From Leptospira noumeaensis (GTDB taxonomy: Bacteria; Spirochaetota; Leptospiria; Leptospirales; Leptospiraceae), in contig NZ_RQFK01000026.1 in assembly GCF_004770765.1 (NCBI RefSeq), positions 62,001-126,000 of the forward strand: DNA of 64,000 nt, written 5' to 3'. The translations under genes and the position numbers were made by a program. The notes beneath the pieces are model-generated. The model was not told the origin of the DNA. It did no database searches and saw only the letters and a program-made list of their open reading frames with translations. Below are positions 36,936 through 45,713 of the stretch, piece by piece (position 1 is the first letter of the stretch; each line of letters starts with the position of its first letter).

Positions 36936-38072
36936 ATGAAACGATATACAATTCCCACAATTTTTTTTGTCGTTGGAGCCATCCTCCAATATACAATTTA
37001 TTTTTCCTGGGTGAGTTTTACCTTACTCACCGTTTCTTGTTTGTTACTTGCTTTATTTTTATATAGTTTGGATTTTCAAAAACAGGAATCCATTGAGAAA
37101 CAAAACCTAGGACCCGGCACAAATTTAGGTTCCGATCTTTCTCCACAATCCGATGTAGTATTTGATACAAATACATCACTTCCAACAGAATCTTCCAACG
37201 CGGAACCTGAAACAAAACCAAAAGAAATCCTTTGGAAAAAAGATCCCATCTTACTTGCTCGGGAATCAGTTCATTTAGAAGAAAGGTCTTTGTTTTCTGA
37301 AACAGTAAAAGAATTCCCATTTCCCTTTTTAACAGACAAAGTCACTTCCATCCAATACTTTTACTATGATGGAAAAGAGTTTAAGGAATGTTATTGGCAA
37401 AAAGTAGGGATGATGGTGGAAACCGATGACAATCCTGTAGAATGGGAAGAATATGAAGAAGGAAAAATTAGAGAACTCCTACCTGCAATTTCATTCGACA
37501 AACGGAAGTTATACATTCCACTCACAATGAATGCACATTTATTTGGGTTTTTATGTTTTTCTACAAAAGAATCTTGGAACGAATCGGACATCCAATCCTT
37601 CTGGGAGAAATCAACCACCATCTCAGAAAAAATTATGGCCAAAAAAGAATACTTCAAAGTGACGAAACATCCTGTTTCCAAACTTTTTAATATATCTCAT
37701 TTTTATGGGATGGCAAAATCAGAATTTGAATCCCAAGGTAAAGTTACGCTCATTTTATTCAAATTCATTGATACCAACTTCCAATCAGAGATTGCCATTG
37801 GTTTGAACTTACTCGGGAAACAAAATGCAGTTCTTGGTTTAGGTTTGTACCAACTGGAAGACAATGTTTACGCGAGTATGATTTCCAATGATAGACTTGA
37901 TGATTTTACCGAATTTTTCAAACAATTCATCGAAGAACTCGATAGTTTAGGATATCCTTCCGAAGTCGCCATTGGATATTCAAACAAGTCCATTCCAGGT
38001 ATCAAATTTGATGTTTGGATCAAAACAGCGTACAAATCCTTGGAAGAGAGTATCCTTTACCACGCCGCATAA
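36936..38072 (+). CDS. membrane-anchored protein with degenerate GAF/GGDEF-like domains
   Basis: Two N-terminal membrane helices (about residues 5-45), a low-complexity linker rich in Ser, Glu, Pro and Thr (50-105), a GAF-like central region (about 115-245), and a C-terminal domain. The C-terminal domain ends VAIGYSNKSIPGIKFDVWIKTAYKSLEESI, like the last strand and helix of GGDEF domains, but no GG[DE]EF motif is seen, so it is probably a non-catalytic or receptor version. Its stop codon abuts the next gene's ATG. Domain calls are from pattern likeness; the function is unknown. Confidence 0.55.
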   Translation: MKRYTIPTIFFVVGAILQYTIYFSWVSFTLLTVSCLLLALFLYSLDFQKQESIEKQNLGPGTNLGSDLSPQSDVVFDTNTSLPTESSNAEPETKPKEILWKKDPILLARESVHLEERSLFSETVKEFPFPFLTDKVTSIQYFYYDGKEFKECYWQKVGMMVETDDNPVEWEEYEEGKIRELLPAISFDKRKLYIPLTMNAHLFGFLCFSTKESWNESDIQSFWEKSTTISEKIMAKKEYFKVTKHPVSKLFNISHFYGMAKSEFESQGKVTLILFKFIDTNFQSEIAIGLNLLGKQNAVLGLGLYQLEDNVYASMISNDRLDDFTEFFKQFIEELDSLGYPSEVAIGYSNKSIPGIKFDVWIKTAYKSLEESILYHAA

Positions 38073-38588
38073 ATGGATCCACTCATTGATGAAAAGTTTA
38101 TCCTAACTGTTTCGCAAGTATTACCGGAACATTTTCAAAAAACTCTATTAGTTTTTGCGGAACGAGAAGCCTATGGCCCTTCTAAAAATGAAGGGTTATG
38201 TTTTGAAAATTGTACTCTGGTTGAATTTGTAGGTGATATCAATGGGAAAGTATATCTTGCCTTGGATGGATATACAAAACTAAAACTCCTTCCTAAAATT
38301 GCCAAAGCCTTCCAAATTGATCCCACTTCTCGTTCCCACTCAGCATCTATCATGATGGAATTTGCAAACCAGATCGCTGGGAAATTAATTACGGAGATGC
38401 GGCTTGGTCGTTACGAAATTGATATTTTACCTCCAGAAAATTTAAATCATAAACTAGTTCCGATTTCCTTAGAACACTTTCGACAGTACATTCTTATCTT
38501 CAATCTCAAAGATAGAAGAGGTGAAGAGTATATGGGTAGGTTGTATTTGATTTTATTGTTGGAAAAATTTCCCACTCCCAAAAACTAA
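38073..38588 (+). CDS. CheX/CheC-like chemotaxis phosphatase domain protein
   Basis: A 171-residue cytoplasmic protein beginning immediately after the previous stop codon. It contains SIMMEFANQIAGKL followed 21 residues later by PP, matching the CheC/CheX signature S-x3-E-x2-N-x21-P whose Glu and Asn attack phospho-CheY. The VEFVGDINGKVYLALDG strand pair also fits the CheX fold. It is likely to dephosphorylate a response regulator. Its partners in this cluster are a degenerate GGDEF-like protein and FapA; no CheY gene is nearby. Confidence is good for the family and moderate for activity. Confidence 0.75.
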   Translation: MDPLIDEKFILTVSQVLPEHFQKTLLVFAEREAYGPSKNEGLCFENCTLVEFVGDINGKVYLALDGYTKLKLLPKIAKAFQIDPTSRSHSASIMMEFANQIAGKLITEMRLGRYEIDILPPENLNHKLVPISLEHFRQYILIFNLKDRRGEEYMGRLYLILLLEKFPTPKN

Positions 38589-38595
38589 AACCGAA

Positions 38596-39633
38596 ATGAA
38601 TCCTTATGTTTTGGGAATCCCACTCGTTTTGAGTTACGCAGGGCTTAAACAAAAAAAATCTCTCGAACGTAAAGAACTACAATTGCCAGGCACTGGCCGA
38701 AGAGTGTTCCATTTTTACCCGACAGACAAAAATCCAGAAACGTTACCTGGTGTTTACATCCAACATGGAATGAGCGCCATGGGCATTGACGATCCAAGGA
38801 TTGTAGAACTTGCAGAAAACATAGCCAATTCCAATTTTAGTGTCATTTTACCCGAACTTCCGGAAGTAAAAGGGCTTCGCATCGAAAAAAACTCCATAAC
38901 CCATATCCAAGATTTAATGATGGAAATCCATTCCACCAAACAACTATTTGATGGAAATAACTTAGGATATCTCTCAGCCAGTTTTTCTGGAGGAATGGGT
39001 CTCATTGCCGCATCCAAATCCAATACAAGAAACAAAATCAAAACTTCCATGGCCATCGGTGCTTATTGCGATTTTTTAGATACAGTCCCTTTCGTTTTTT
39101 CAAATTATGAAATCGATCCGTACGCAGTGTACGTGATCCTTTACAATTTTATCCATCGTTTTGAACCAACACTTGCCGAAGAATTACAACCAGTGTATTA
39201 CGAAGCGGCACTTGACAATGGACTGAAGCGAAAAGGAAACGAGGCACTGGCGGAAACTCTTCTCAGTCGCACCTCCACTCGTGCTAAAGATTTTTTTTCT
39301 GAGGTGGGGGCCGATGGAAATTTCAGGAAAGAACTAGCAAACCGAGTTCTGGACACTGTTCCGAAAAACCTACCGGAACATCTTTCCCCGTTTTACCAAT
39401 TGGAAACCTTAGGCGGTCCCGTTTCCCTCCTTCACGGAAAAACAGACCCGGTCATTTCCCCAGAGGAATCGGAAAAACTCACCCGACTCTTCCAAAAAAA
39501 GCAGATTCCTTATGTCTACCGCAGCTCTACTGCCCTCACCCATGGGGATAGCCTTCCCCTGCACTCTCAAATTTTTGGGGTTCCGGCCCTCCTCCAGACC
39601 TTTGGAAGTTTTCTATATTGGCTCGGCCGATAG
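38596..39633 (+). CDS. alpha/beta hydrolase family protein
   Basis: The 345-residue protein shows YIQHGMSAMGIDDPR (oxyanion strand), a nucleophile elbow SASFSGGMG, an acidic residue in LLHGKTDPVISPEES and a His in STALTHGDSLPLHSQ. It starts 7 bases after the CheX-like gene and its stop overlaps the FapA gene, so it is part of the same transcript. A hydrophobic first 15 residues may be a weak membrane anchor. Esterase or thioesterase activity is plausible, but why it sits in a signalling cluster is unknown. Confidence 0.78.
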   Translation: MNPYVLGIPLVLSYAGLKQKKSLERKELQLPGTGRRVFHFYPTDKNPETLPGVYIQHGMSAMGIDDPRIVELAENIANSNFSVILPELPEVKGLRIEKNSITHIQDLMMEIHSTKQLFDGNNLGYLSASFSGGMGLIAASKSNTRNKIKTSMAIGAYCDFLDTVPFVFSNYEIDPYAVYVILYNFIHRFEPTLAEELQPVYYEAALDNGLKRKGNEALAETLLSRTSTRAKDFFSEVGADGNFRKELANRVLDTVPKNLPEHLSPFYQLETLGGPVSLLHGKTDPVISPEESEKLTRLFQKKQIPYVYRSSTALTHGDSLPLHSQIFGVPALLQTFGSFLYWLGR

Positions 39634-41159
39634 AATTTGTCGTTTCTCCTAAGAAACCTGCCGATAATCATTACAGAATGGACGTAAAAAATGCACCGGA
39701 CTTCAATCCGGAACGGGGACTGAAAATCCAAATCTCCGAGGATCGACTGACAGCAACTTTGGTGGCTAAACCAATTTGGTTGTTAGGTGGTTCGATGAGC
39801 AACATATTGATTTATGAAGCACTAGACAATGCGTCCATTCATAGGGATCGGATTTTGATGAAAGAGGTTGATAAAGCCGCCATCGAAATTGATAAAATTT
39901 TAAAAGATCCCACTAAGGTAAAAGAAGATTTTAATTTTGTAGTCGCACAAGGAAATCCCGCCAAACAAGGCGAAAGTGGTTGGATCAAATTTTATTTCCC
40001 CAGGGCACAACGTGTTGTGTTAAAAGACGACGGATCCGCAGATTATAGAAACATTAATAAATACGTCCACGTCAAAGAAGGTGAAAGACTAGCCACTTTG
40101 TTTGAAGGAGTTGCCGGAGAACAAGGAATAGATGTATTAGGGAATCCAATTTACCCTAATCCTATTGACAGACCTAGGCTCACCTTAGGAAAAAACGTCC
40201 TTCCAAAAACCATCGACGATCCAGAAAAACCAGGAAGACAACTAAAAGAATATTTTGCATCCTTAAGTGGAGTTGTATTTTCAACGGACAACTCTCTTAC
40301 CGTATCCCCAGAGTTAAATATTGAAAGTAACATTGGACTTGGAACGGGAAACATCAATTTTGAAGGAACCATCCGTGTCAAAGGAACCATCGAAGAAGGT
40401 GCTGTTGTCAAATGCCAAGGATCTCTTTATTTGGATGGGAACGTAGAATCTTCTGATGTCATCGTAGGTGAAGATTTAGAAGTCAAAGGTGGAGTTAAAT
40501 CCAAAGGAAAAGGTGTCATCCGTATCAAGGGTGATCTTCGTACCAAATTCATTGAAAACGGAAACCTTGAAATCGATGGAGATTGTATTGTAGAGAATTT
40601 TATTTTAGGAAGTAAAATCCTTTGTTTGGGAAATATCATTCTAACAGGTGAATCCTCTTCCATCATTGGATCAGACTTAGTTTCCTACGAAGGAATCACA
40701 GTATCTTCTCTTGGATCCACAGCACAAATGGACACCGTTGTCGAAGTTGGATTTCATTATAGAAATGACCGTTTGTTTACAGAAGGTAGCTCAAAACTTG
40801 CGGAGTTTGAAAGAGAATTAGAAGCCCTTGTTCCTGAAATCCAAAAGATCAAAGAAGTGGTACAAAGGTCTCGTGGAAAAATTGATGATGCCAGAAAAGA
40901 AAAGTTCAAAGAAATCTTTGATGCGTATCAGAAAAAAAGTAAAACCGTAGAACTATTAAAATCAAAAATTGAAGAACTGAAAGGGGCTCGTTATAACCAG
41001 GACAATGTAAAGGTTGTGGTTCGTAACACGGCTCATCCTGGTGCTGTCATCAAGTACAGGAGACAAGTGGAAAAAATCACCAAAGCCCAAACCTCTTTTG
41101 TAATGAATTTTTTCCCCAACCAGGAAAAAGCAATGTTAACGGCTTTTAAAGGCAAATAA
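39618..41159 (+). CDS. FapA/DUF342-family protein
   Basis: The 513-residue protein matches the DUF342/FapA family: an N-terminal domain (about 30-150), then a right-handed beta-helix of repeated GxIxVxGxI turns (about 230-375; NINFEGTIRVKGTIEEGAVV and similar), and a coiled-coil C-terminal region (about 385-470). Family members bind nucleotides or polymers and are linked to biofilm or envelope signalling. Start is uncertain: TTG at 39618 has GGAAG nearby but overlaps the hydrolase gene by 16 bases, while ATG at 39678 has no ribosome binding site. It is the last gene of the signalling cluster. Confidence 0.8.
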   Translation: MARPIEFVVSPKKPADNHYRMDVKNAPDFNPERGLKIQISEDRLTATLVAKPIWLLGGSMSNILIYEALDNASIHRDRILMKEVDKAAIEIDKILKDPTKVKEDFNFVVAQGNPAKQGESGWIKFYFPRAQRVVLKDDGSADYRNINKYVHVKEGERLATLFEGVAGEQGIDVLGNPIYPNPIDRPRLTLGKNVLPKTIDDPEKPGRQLKEYFASLSGVVFSTDNSLTVSPELNIESNIGLGTGNINFEGTIRVKGTIEEGAVVKCQGSLYLDGNVESSDVIVGEDLEVKGGVKSKGKGVIRIKGDLRTKFIENGNLEIDGDCIVENFILGSKILCLGNIILTGESSSIIGSDLVSYEGITVSSLGSTAQMDTVVEVGFHYRNDRLFTEGSSKLAEFERELEALVPEIQKIKEVVQRSRGKIDDARKEKFKEIFDAYQKKSKTVELLKSKIEELKGARYNQDNVKVVVRNTAHPGAVIKYRRQVEKITKAQTSFVMNFFPNQEKAMLTAFKGK

Positions 41160-41170
41160 CCTTACAACGA

Positions 41171-41680
41171 TTATAGTTTTAACCCAAGTTTTTTTAATTT
41201 GGGAAAAATCACATAATGACAGTAGGGATTTTGCGGATTCAAACTGAAATAGTTTTGGTGGTAATCTTCCGCTGGATAAAACTCCGGTGCCGGTGAAATT
41301 TCTGTCACAATCGGATCTGGAAACATAAACGCATGTTTTCGTTTGGACTCCACTGCTAATTCTTTTTGTTTTTCATTCAAATAGAATATCACAGAACGGT
41401 ATTGTGTCCCTACATCATTTCCTTGTCTGTTAAGAGTTGTGGGATCATGAGAGGCCCAAAAGATTTCTAAAATCTTGGAATAAGTAATGATCTCTGGATC
41501 AAACTCAATCTCGATGACCTCGGCATGACCCGTAGTCCCTGTGCAGATTTCTTTGTATGTTGGATTTTTGGTTTGTCCACCAGCATATCCCGATTTTACA
41601 GAAACAATCCCAGGAATTCTAAGATAAACTGCTTCCGTACACCAAAAACATCCACCACCTAAAATTATTTTTTCCGTCAT
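41171..41680 (-). CDS. msrA: peptide methionine-S-sulfoxide reductase A
   Basis: MsrA repairs oxidised methionine (S-epimer) in proteins. The 169 residues carry the catalytic Cys in GGGCFWCTEAVY near the N-terminus, VKSGYAGG, HAEVIEIEFDP, and WASHDPTTLNRQGNDVGTQYRS, all family hallmarks. Its ATG overlaps the stop codon of mtnA by 4 bases, so the two are cotranscribed although their reactions differ; the shared theme is methionine salvage and repair. Confidence 0.95.
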   Translation of the reverse strand: MTEKIILGGGCFWCTEAVYLRIPGIVSVKSGYAGGQTKNPTYKEICTGTTGHAEVIEIEFDPEIITYSKILEIFWASHDPTTLNRQGNDVGTQYRSVIFYLNEKQKELAVESKRKHAFMFPDPIVTEISPAPEFYPAEDYHQNYFSLNPQNPYCHYVIFPKLKKLGLKL

Positions 41681-42750
41681 ACAGACTTTAGACGAAGAGA
41701 AATCTCTTCTGGTTCAAAACATCCGAATTCAGTAATAAAGTTTTTGATTAAATGAGCTTTTGTTACATCAAAAGAAGGATTCAATGCCCTTGCTCCCACG
41801 GGGGAAGTTTTCCCTTCGGGAAATAAATACTTTCCGTTTTCGGATTTCAAAAAATCAAACTGAGTGACTTCTGATTCTTTACGCATTTCGATGGGAATTT
41901 CTACACCCGTTTTTAAATTGAGGTCAAAACTATCTTTTGTGGCGCAAACATAAAATGGCACACCATGTTCTTTGGCAACAATCCCCAAATTATAAGTTCC
42001 AATTTTATTCGCAGTATCTCCATTGGCAGCAACGCGGTCGCAACCAACAAGGACGGCATCAATTTTTCTGTGGTTCATCAGCCACCCACTCATTCCATCG
42101 GTAATGATATAACATTCGATTCCTTCTTCCATCATCTCAAAAGCGGTAAGTCTTGAACCTTGTAAAAATGGTCTTGTTTCATCTGCATAAACAACCACCT
42201 TCTTCCCCGCATCACGTAAACTCCGGATGACACCGAGCGCCGTTCCATGCCCGGCTGTTGCCAGTGCTCCGGTATTACAATGAGTGATGATATGAAATTC
42301 GGATTGGTCTTTCGGAAAAAGTGAGGCTCCGTTAGCACCAAGAGTTTTATTGGCAGCCAAATCTTCTTCCATCATTTTTAGGCCGTAATTTTCCCAAATT
42401 TTTGTTACCTCATTCCAATTTGTAACACCGTGTATTAATTTTTTTGCTTCCCGAATGGCAAAACTTAAATTAACGGCCGTTGGGCGAGATTCTAAAATGG
42501 AAGAAAGTAAAAATTCTATGTCTTTTGGATGGGCAACACCCATTCTTGATTTGGCACCGAGAGTTAGTCCAAAAACTCCGGTGATGGCAATGGCAGGTGC
42601 TCCCCTAACAGCCATTTCTCGGATTGCGGAAATTGTTTCTTCCGCTGTGGTTAATTTTAAAAATTCCTTTTTCCCTGGGAGAATTCGTTGGTCGAGAAGT
42701 TCTAAATGTGTGGATTTCCACTGGATGGGCAAAAATTCCGGGTGAGGCAT
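41677..42750 (-). CDS. mtnA: methylthioribose-1-phosphate isomerase
   Basis: MtnA converts methylthioribose-1-phosphate to methylthioribulose-1-phosphate in the methionine salvage pathway. The 357 residues show MAVRGAPAIAITGVFGLTLG, the catalytic Cys in HCNTGALATAGHGTALGV, and GCDRVAANGDTANKIGTYNLG with the catalytic Asp, and fit the family's 340-360 residue length. It heads the mtnA-msrA pair. The product's family is also related to eIF2B subunits, but the Cys/Asp pair supports the isomerase. Confidence 0.94.
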   Translation of the reverse strand: MPHPEFLPIQWKSTHLELLDQRILPGKKEFLKLTTAEETISAIREMAVRGAPAIAITGVFGLTLGAKSRMGVAHPKDIEFLLSSILESRPTAVNLSFAIREAKKLIHGVTNWNEVTKIWENYGLKMMEEDLAANKTLGANGASLFPKDQSEFHIITHCNTGALATAGHGTALGVIRSLRDAGKKVVVYADETRPFLQGSRLTAFEMMEEGIECYIITDGMSGWLMNHRKIDAVLVGCDRVAANGDTANKIGTYNLGIVAKEHGVPFYVCATKDSFDLNLKTGVEIPIEMRKESEVTQFDFLKSENGKYLFPEGKTSPVGARALNPSFDVTKAHLIKNFITEFGCFEPEEISLRLKSV

Positions 42751-42796
42751 CTATCCATTTTTTTGGTGCGTTGCAGGAAAAAAATACAAAAACAGG

Positions 42797-42846
42797 TTGA
42801 CAGATTCCTGTGCACCGCACAAAAAGGGATAGTGCATCGCACAAAA
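42797..42846 (+). promoter_or_regulatory. promoter region with two tandem TGC-N3-GCA operator-like sites
   Basis: A perfect -35-like TTGACA lies at 42797-42802. Two near-identical boxes, GTGCACCGCACAAAA (42810-42824) and GTGCATCGCACAAAA (42832-42846), follow on the same side of the helix, 22 bases apart. Each has the inverted half-sites GTGC-N3-GCAC. No clean -10 hexamer is visible at the usual spacing, and the boxes would overlap the core promoter, as repressor sites do. They match the TGC-N3-GCA core reported for PhaR-type phasin repressors, which is suggestive since a phasin-like gene follows. Confidence 0.5.
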
Positions 42847-42872
42847 CAAGAACCGAAAAAGGGGAAATGAAA

Positions 42873-43139
42873 ATGGAACAACAAGTAAAAGACGGATTAA
42901 ACTTCATCCTAGGCGCAGTAAACACAGCAAAAATCGAAGCTGAAAAAGCTTTTTCTGATATCAACTCTGGTTTCCAAAACCTAGCTGCTAAAGGTGCTCA
43001 AGACCAAAGCGAAGTTTCTGTAAATCTTAGAAAGTACCTTCAAGAAGGAATTTCTCAAGTAGAAACTATCATTGGAAAAGCAAACACTGTTGTAGCTGAT
43101 GCAAAAGCAAAAGTAGCAACTGTTACATCTAAAGCTTAA
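42873..43139 (+). CDS. phasin-like small helical protein
   Basis: The 88-residue product starts MEQQVKDGLNFILG; GGGGA lies 8 bases before this ATG, making it better than the ATG six bases earlier or the one at 42810. It is almost wholly amphipathic helix (heptad-like Ala, Ile, Val, Lys pattern) without membrane segments and resembles phasin-family and other coat-like helical proteins that bind granule surfaces. Its strong ribosome binding site, regular codons and good terminator suggest high expression. Whether it coats polyhydroxyalkanoate granules is not shown here. Confidence 0.7.
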   Translation: MEQQVKDGLNFILGAVNTAKIEAEKAFSDINSGFQNLAAKGAQDQSEVSVNLRKYLQEGISQVETIIGKANTVVADAKAKVATVTSKA

Positions 43140-43161
43140 TCAATTTCAATTTTAATAAAAA

Positions 43162-43194
43162 CCCGGATAGGTAACTTTATCCGGGATTTTTTTT
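43162..43194 (+). terminator. intrinsic terminator of the phasin-like gene
   Basis: CCCGGATA at 43162-43169 pairs with TATCCGGG at 43178-43185 and is followed by eight T residues (43187-43194). Its 3' arm also encodes the last codons and stop of the convergent YkgJ-type gene, so the hairpin serves both as terminator and as coding DNA. Confidence 0.88.
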
Positions 43195-43887
43195 CTGAAA
43201 CTTGGCCTTCCACTCTTTCCAAAATTCACCAATCTCATTTAAAAAATAAAAGTCCACAGCTTTACTGTCTGTAAAACTTTCATAATTGATTTCAAACGAA
43301 GTGAAGTTTTTTTCTTTTGATGTGATCAGTCTTGTTCGAAATAAATCCATTAACTCAAGTCGTAAGTTCTGAAATATAAATTCCATATTTGTTTGTTCTA
43401 GTTGGAAAAACTTTTCCAAGGCAGAAACAAAAATATGATCAGCTGCCAGATACGAATACTCTACAGAGTCTTTTGCCATTTCAACAAAAAGTGATTCCCA
43501 ATGATCAGCCAAAACACTTTCTTTATTTCTACAATCATAGGCTTGGCAAATGGAAGCTCCATAAAAGGAAAAGTTTTGGCTTTTAGGATCTCCCGTAAAT
43601 ATAGGATGGATCATACAACCAATTCGTCCCATGTTTGGATCCACATATCCTAAAAATGGACAATTATAAGTCATATCATCTTTCTTTAATAGATGAGTTT
43701 CTTTGGTTTCTCTGTTCTTTCGATAAATAGGAAAACTATGTCGAACTTCAAAGTTGACGGTGTTTTTAAATTCTTCGGTACGTTCTAATAATAGATTTTT
43801 AAATTCTTTAGGTTGTAGTCTTAAATTGAACAAACCACAACAAGCACCACAAGAAACGTTACCAACACCGGGATGGCATAAACTCAA
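43177..43887 (-). CDS. YkgJ-type cysteine-cluster protein
   Basis: A 236-residue cytoplasmic protein with the YkgJ-family Cys layout: CGACCG near residue 13, CPFLG, GCMIHP and CQAYDC, eight conserved Cys positions in all, probably binding zinc or an iron-sulfur cluster. The C-terminal half is helical and lacks Cys. Its ATG overlaps the CHAT gene's stop by 4 bases, placing it as the last gene of the sigma-CHAT operon. The family has no known reaction; in this context it could be a metal- or redox-responsive partner, which is inference. Confidence 0.8.
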   Translation of the reverse strand: MSLCHPGVGNVSCGACCGLFNLRLQPKEFKNLLLERTEEFKNTVNFEVRHSFPIYRKNRETKETHLLKKDDMTYNCPFLGYVDPNMGRIGCMIHPIFTGDPKSQNFSFYGASICQAYDCRNKESVLADHWESLFVEMAKDSVEYSYLAADHIFVSALEKFFQLEQTNMEFIFQNLRLELMDLFRTRLITSKEKNFTSFEINYESFTDSKAVDFYFLNEIGEFWKEWKAKFQKKNPG

Positions 43888-45701
43888 TTCTTCGGGGCTC
43901 CTAAAACAAAGGGAGTAAGTCCATTAAACACAAGTTCCAAATCACCAGTTTCTTTTTTTTCCTTAACATAAGTATGGAAAGGAATCAAAATTTTTCGGCC
44001 TTCATGAACCAAAATAAGATTTCCTTTATGTTTTGAAAGTTGTTCCTGAAATTTGTCTTTGGAACCAGGAGAGGATGGATACAAATAAGCAGGTTTGGTA
44101 CCTTTAAAATAAAAATGCGGATTTTGATTTTCTGAAACCAAAAGGATACTGACTCGTTCCAGTTCCGCAAATTCAAGTAACATATTTTCTAAAAAAAACT
44201 GCAAAATGATTTGGTAAGACTCTATTTCTTCGTCTTTGATTTCATCTTTTTCCCAAGATTCCATCCATCCCACAATTTTGAAAATGGTTTCCTTTTGTTC
44301 ATGTAAAACAGGTAATGCGTCTTCCAAAATACTTGAAATTTTTAATTTTTGAAAATCCCAAACACAACCGTATACAAGTTCCCACCATTTACGAATGGAA
44401 ACCGCATCATCGGGGTTATTTGGAATTGATTTGTTCATGGCATGAGCTGCATGGTCACTAAAAACCATCATTCCCACTACTTGGCTAATTGCCTCAAACA
44501 ATTTGACCAAACTTTGGATTGTGTTTTTGCCTGATGATTTTGATTTATCAGACTTTACTAACTTTGAATATGCGACTGCAATTGGTGTGGGATAAAACTC
44601 TAAAACTGCTGTTGGGTTTAAAATTTTTCCAGAATTTAGGCTTCTTCTTTCTTTGACAAACATTGAAAAATCAGGATTTCCATAGAGTGCATAGTTTGCC
44701 CAAGTTAAATCATTGGCGTGGTAGTTACGTCTTGCAAATTCTTTGGACAAAAACAAAGACTCACCAACCGTTTTATCCGAAAACAAATAAGTATAAAATC
44801 GAACTGTAAAATCAATTGTCCTTTCGTTGTCTAAAATTTCCCAATTGGTTCCGACAAAGGTTTTGATACCTGCAGTTAAAAATGCACCGGCGTATTGGTT
44901 CATAATATTTGTATTTAGTTTTTTACCTGCATATTTTGCAGACATACATGAATTGGAAAATACTAAATCGGTATCAATTCCTGTTGATTTGATTTCTCTT
45001 GCTTTTAAAACTTTTCCATCCGACAACAACCAACCATTTTCCAAGGAATCATCTGAAAAATGAAGATGGCCTGAATAATGAATGATATGTTTATCTTTAA
45101 TAAGAGAAAGTAACTTTAGTTTGGTGACTTGTTTTCCACCGATAAACTCTAATTCCAAAAGATGAGTTGGAACCTTTTGGCTGAGTACAGAAAATAAAAC
45201 TTCCCCTTCTTTTTGTGCGTGAGGAAGGTCTTCTGTAGGGTCAGCAATGATGAGCATCTTAATTTTTCTGTTTTCATGCCGAGTGGGACGGTGTAAACCA
45301 CCGCGAATGGTTTTTCCAATGCGAAATTTATCGGAAAGAAAACTGGCACCATCGTGTAAAAGTTCCCAAGGAACTAATGCGAGTGCCGGATCAATATTAA
45401 AATGAATGCTATGTTTGGATGTGTTTTTTAATTTTTCAATAATCGAAAGAGGGAAAAACTGTTGGTAAAAAGTTTCCCCTAACACTTTTAAATCTTGGAG
45501 GATATCAGCATTTAAAATTTGGTTCGGGTTGGAGAGAACCGACTGCGAAACATGAACTAACCGTTCTACTTCTCCTAAGTATTCAAAAATGAGATCGTCA
45601 TCTAACGTGGATTGGATGTGAGATTCTTCTACAGGAAGATTGTCTTCCAAAACATTGAAGATATTTACGTTACCAACTCTATCGATGATAAGGGAGAGCA
45701 T
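43884..45701 (-). CDS. CHAT-domain caspase-like protease with long C-terminal extension
   Basis: Residues about 95-350 form a CHAT (caspase-like) peptidase domain: LALVPWELLHDG, the catalytic His212 in IIHYSGHLHF, catalytic Cys252 in VFSNSCMSAK, AFLTAGIKTFVGTNW and the closing NYALYGNPDFSMF. Both dyad residues are present, so it should be active. The ~90-residue N-terminus and ~255-residue C-terminus (351-605) match nothing I know; the C-terminal part begins with helices (LFEAISQVVGMM) and ends beta-rich. It lies 13 bases downstream of the sigma regulator gene in an operon with an ECF-like sigma factor. No TPR, no signal peptide: it acts in the cytoplasm. Confidence 0.88.
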   Translation of the reverse strand: MLSLIIDRVGNVNIFNVLEDNLPVEESHIQSTLDDDLIFEYLGEVERLVHVSQSVLSNPNQILNADILQDLKVLGETFYQQFFPLSIIEKLKNTSKHSIHFNIDPALALVPWELLHDGASFLSDKFRIGKTIRGGLHRPTRHENRKIKMLIIADPTEDLPHAQKEGEVLFSVLSQKVPTHLLELEFIGGKQVTKLKLLSLIKDKHIIHYSGHLHFSDDSLENGWLLSDGKVLKAREIKSTGIDTDLVFSNSCMSAKYAGKKLNTNIMNQYAGAFLTAGIKTFVGTNWEILDNERTIDFTVRFYTYLFSDKTVGESLFLSKEFARRNYHANDLTWANYALYGNPDFSMFVKERRSLNSGKILNPTAVLEFYPTPIAVAYSKLVKSDKSKSSGKNTIQSLVKLFEAISQVVGMMVFSDHAAHAMNKSIPNNPDDAVSIRKWWELVYGCVWDFQKLKISSILEDALPVLHEQKETIFKIVGWMESWEKDEIKDEEIESYQIILQFFLENMLLEFAELERVSILLVSENQNPHFYFKGTKPAYLYPSSPGSKDKFQEQLSKHKGNLILVHEGRKILIPFHTYVKEKKETGDLELVFNGLTPFVLGAPKN

Positions 45702-45713
45702 GCTCCCACGAAC

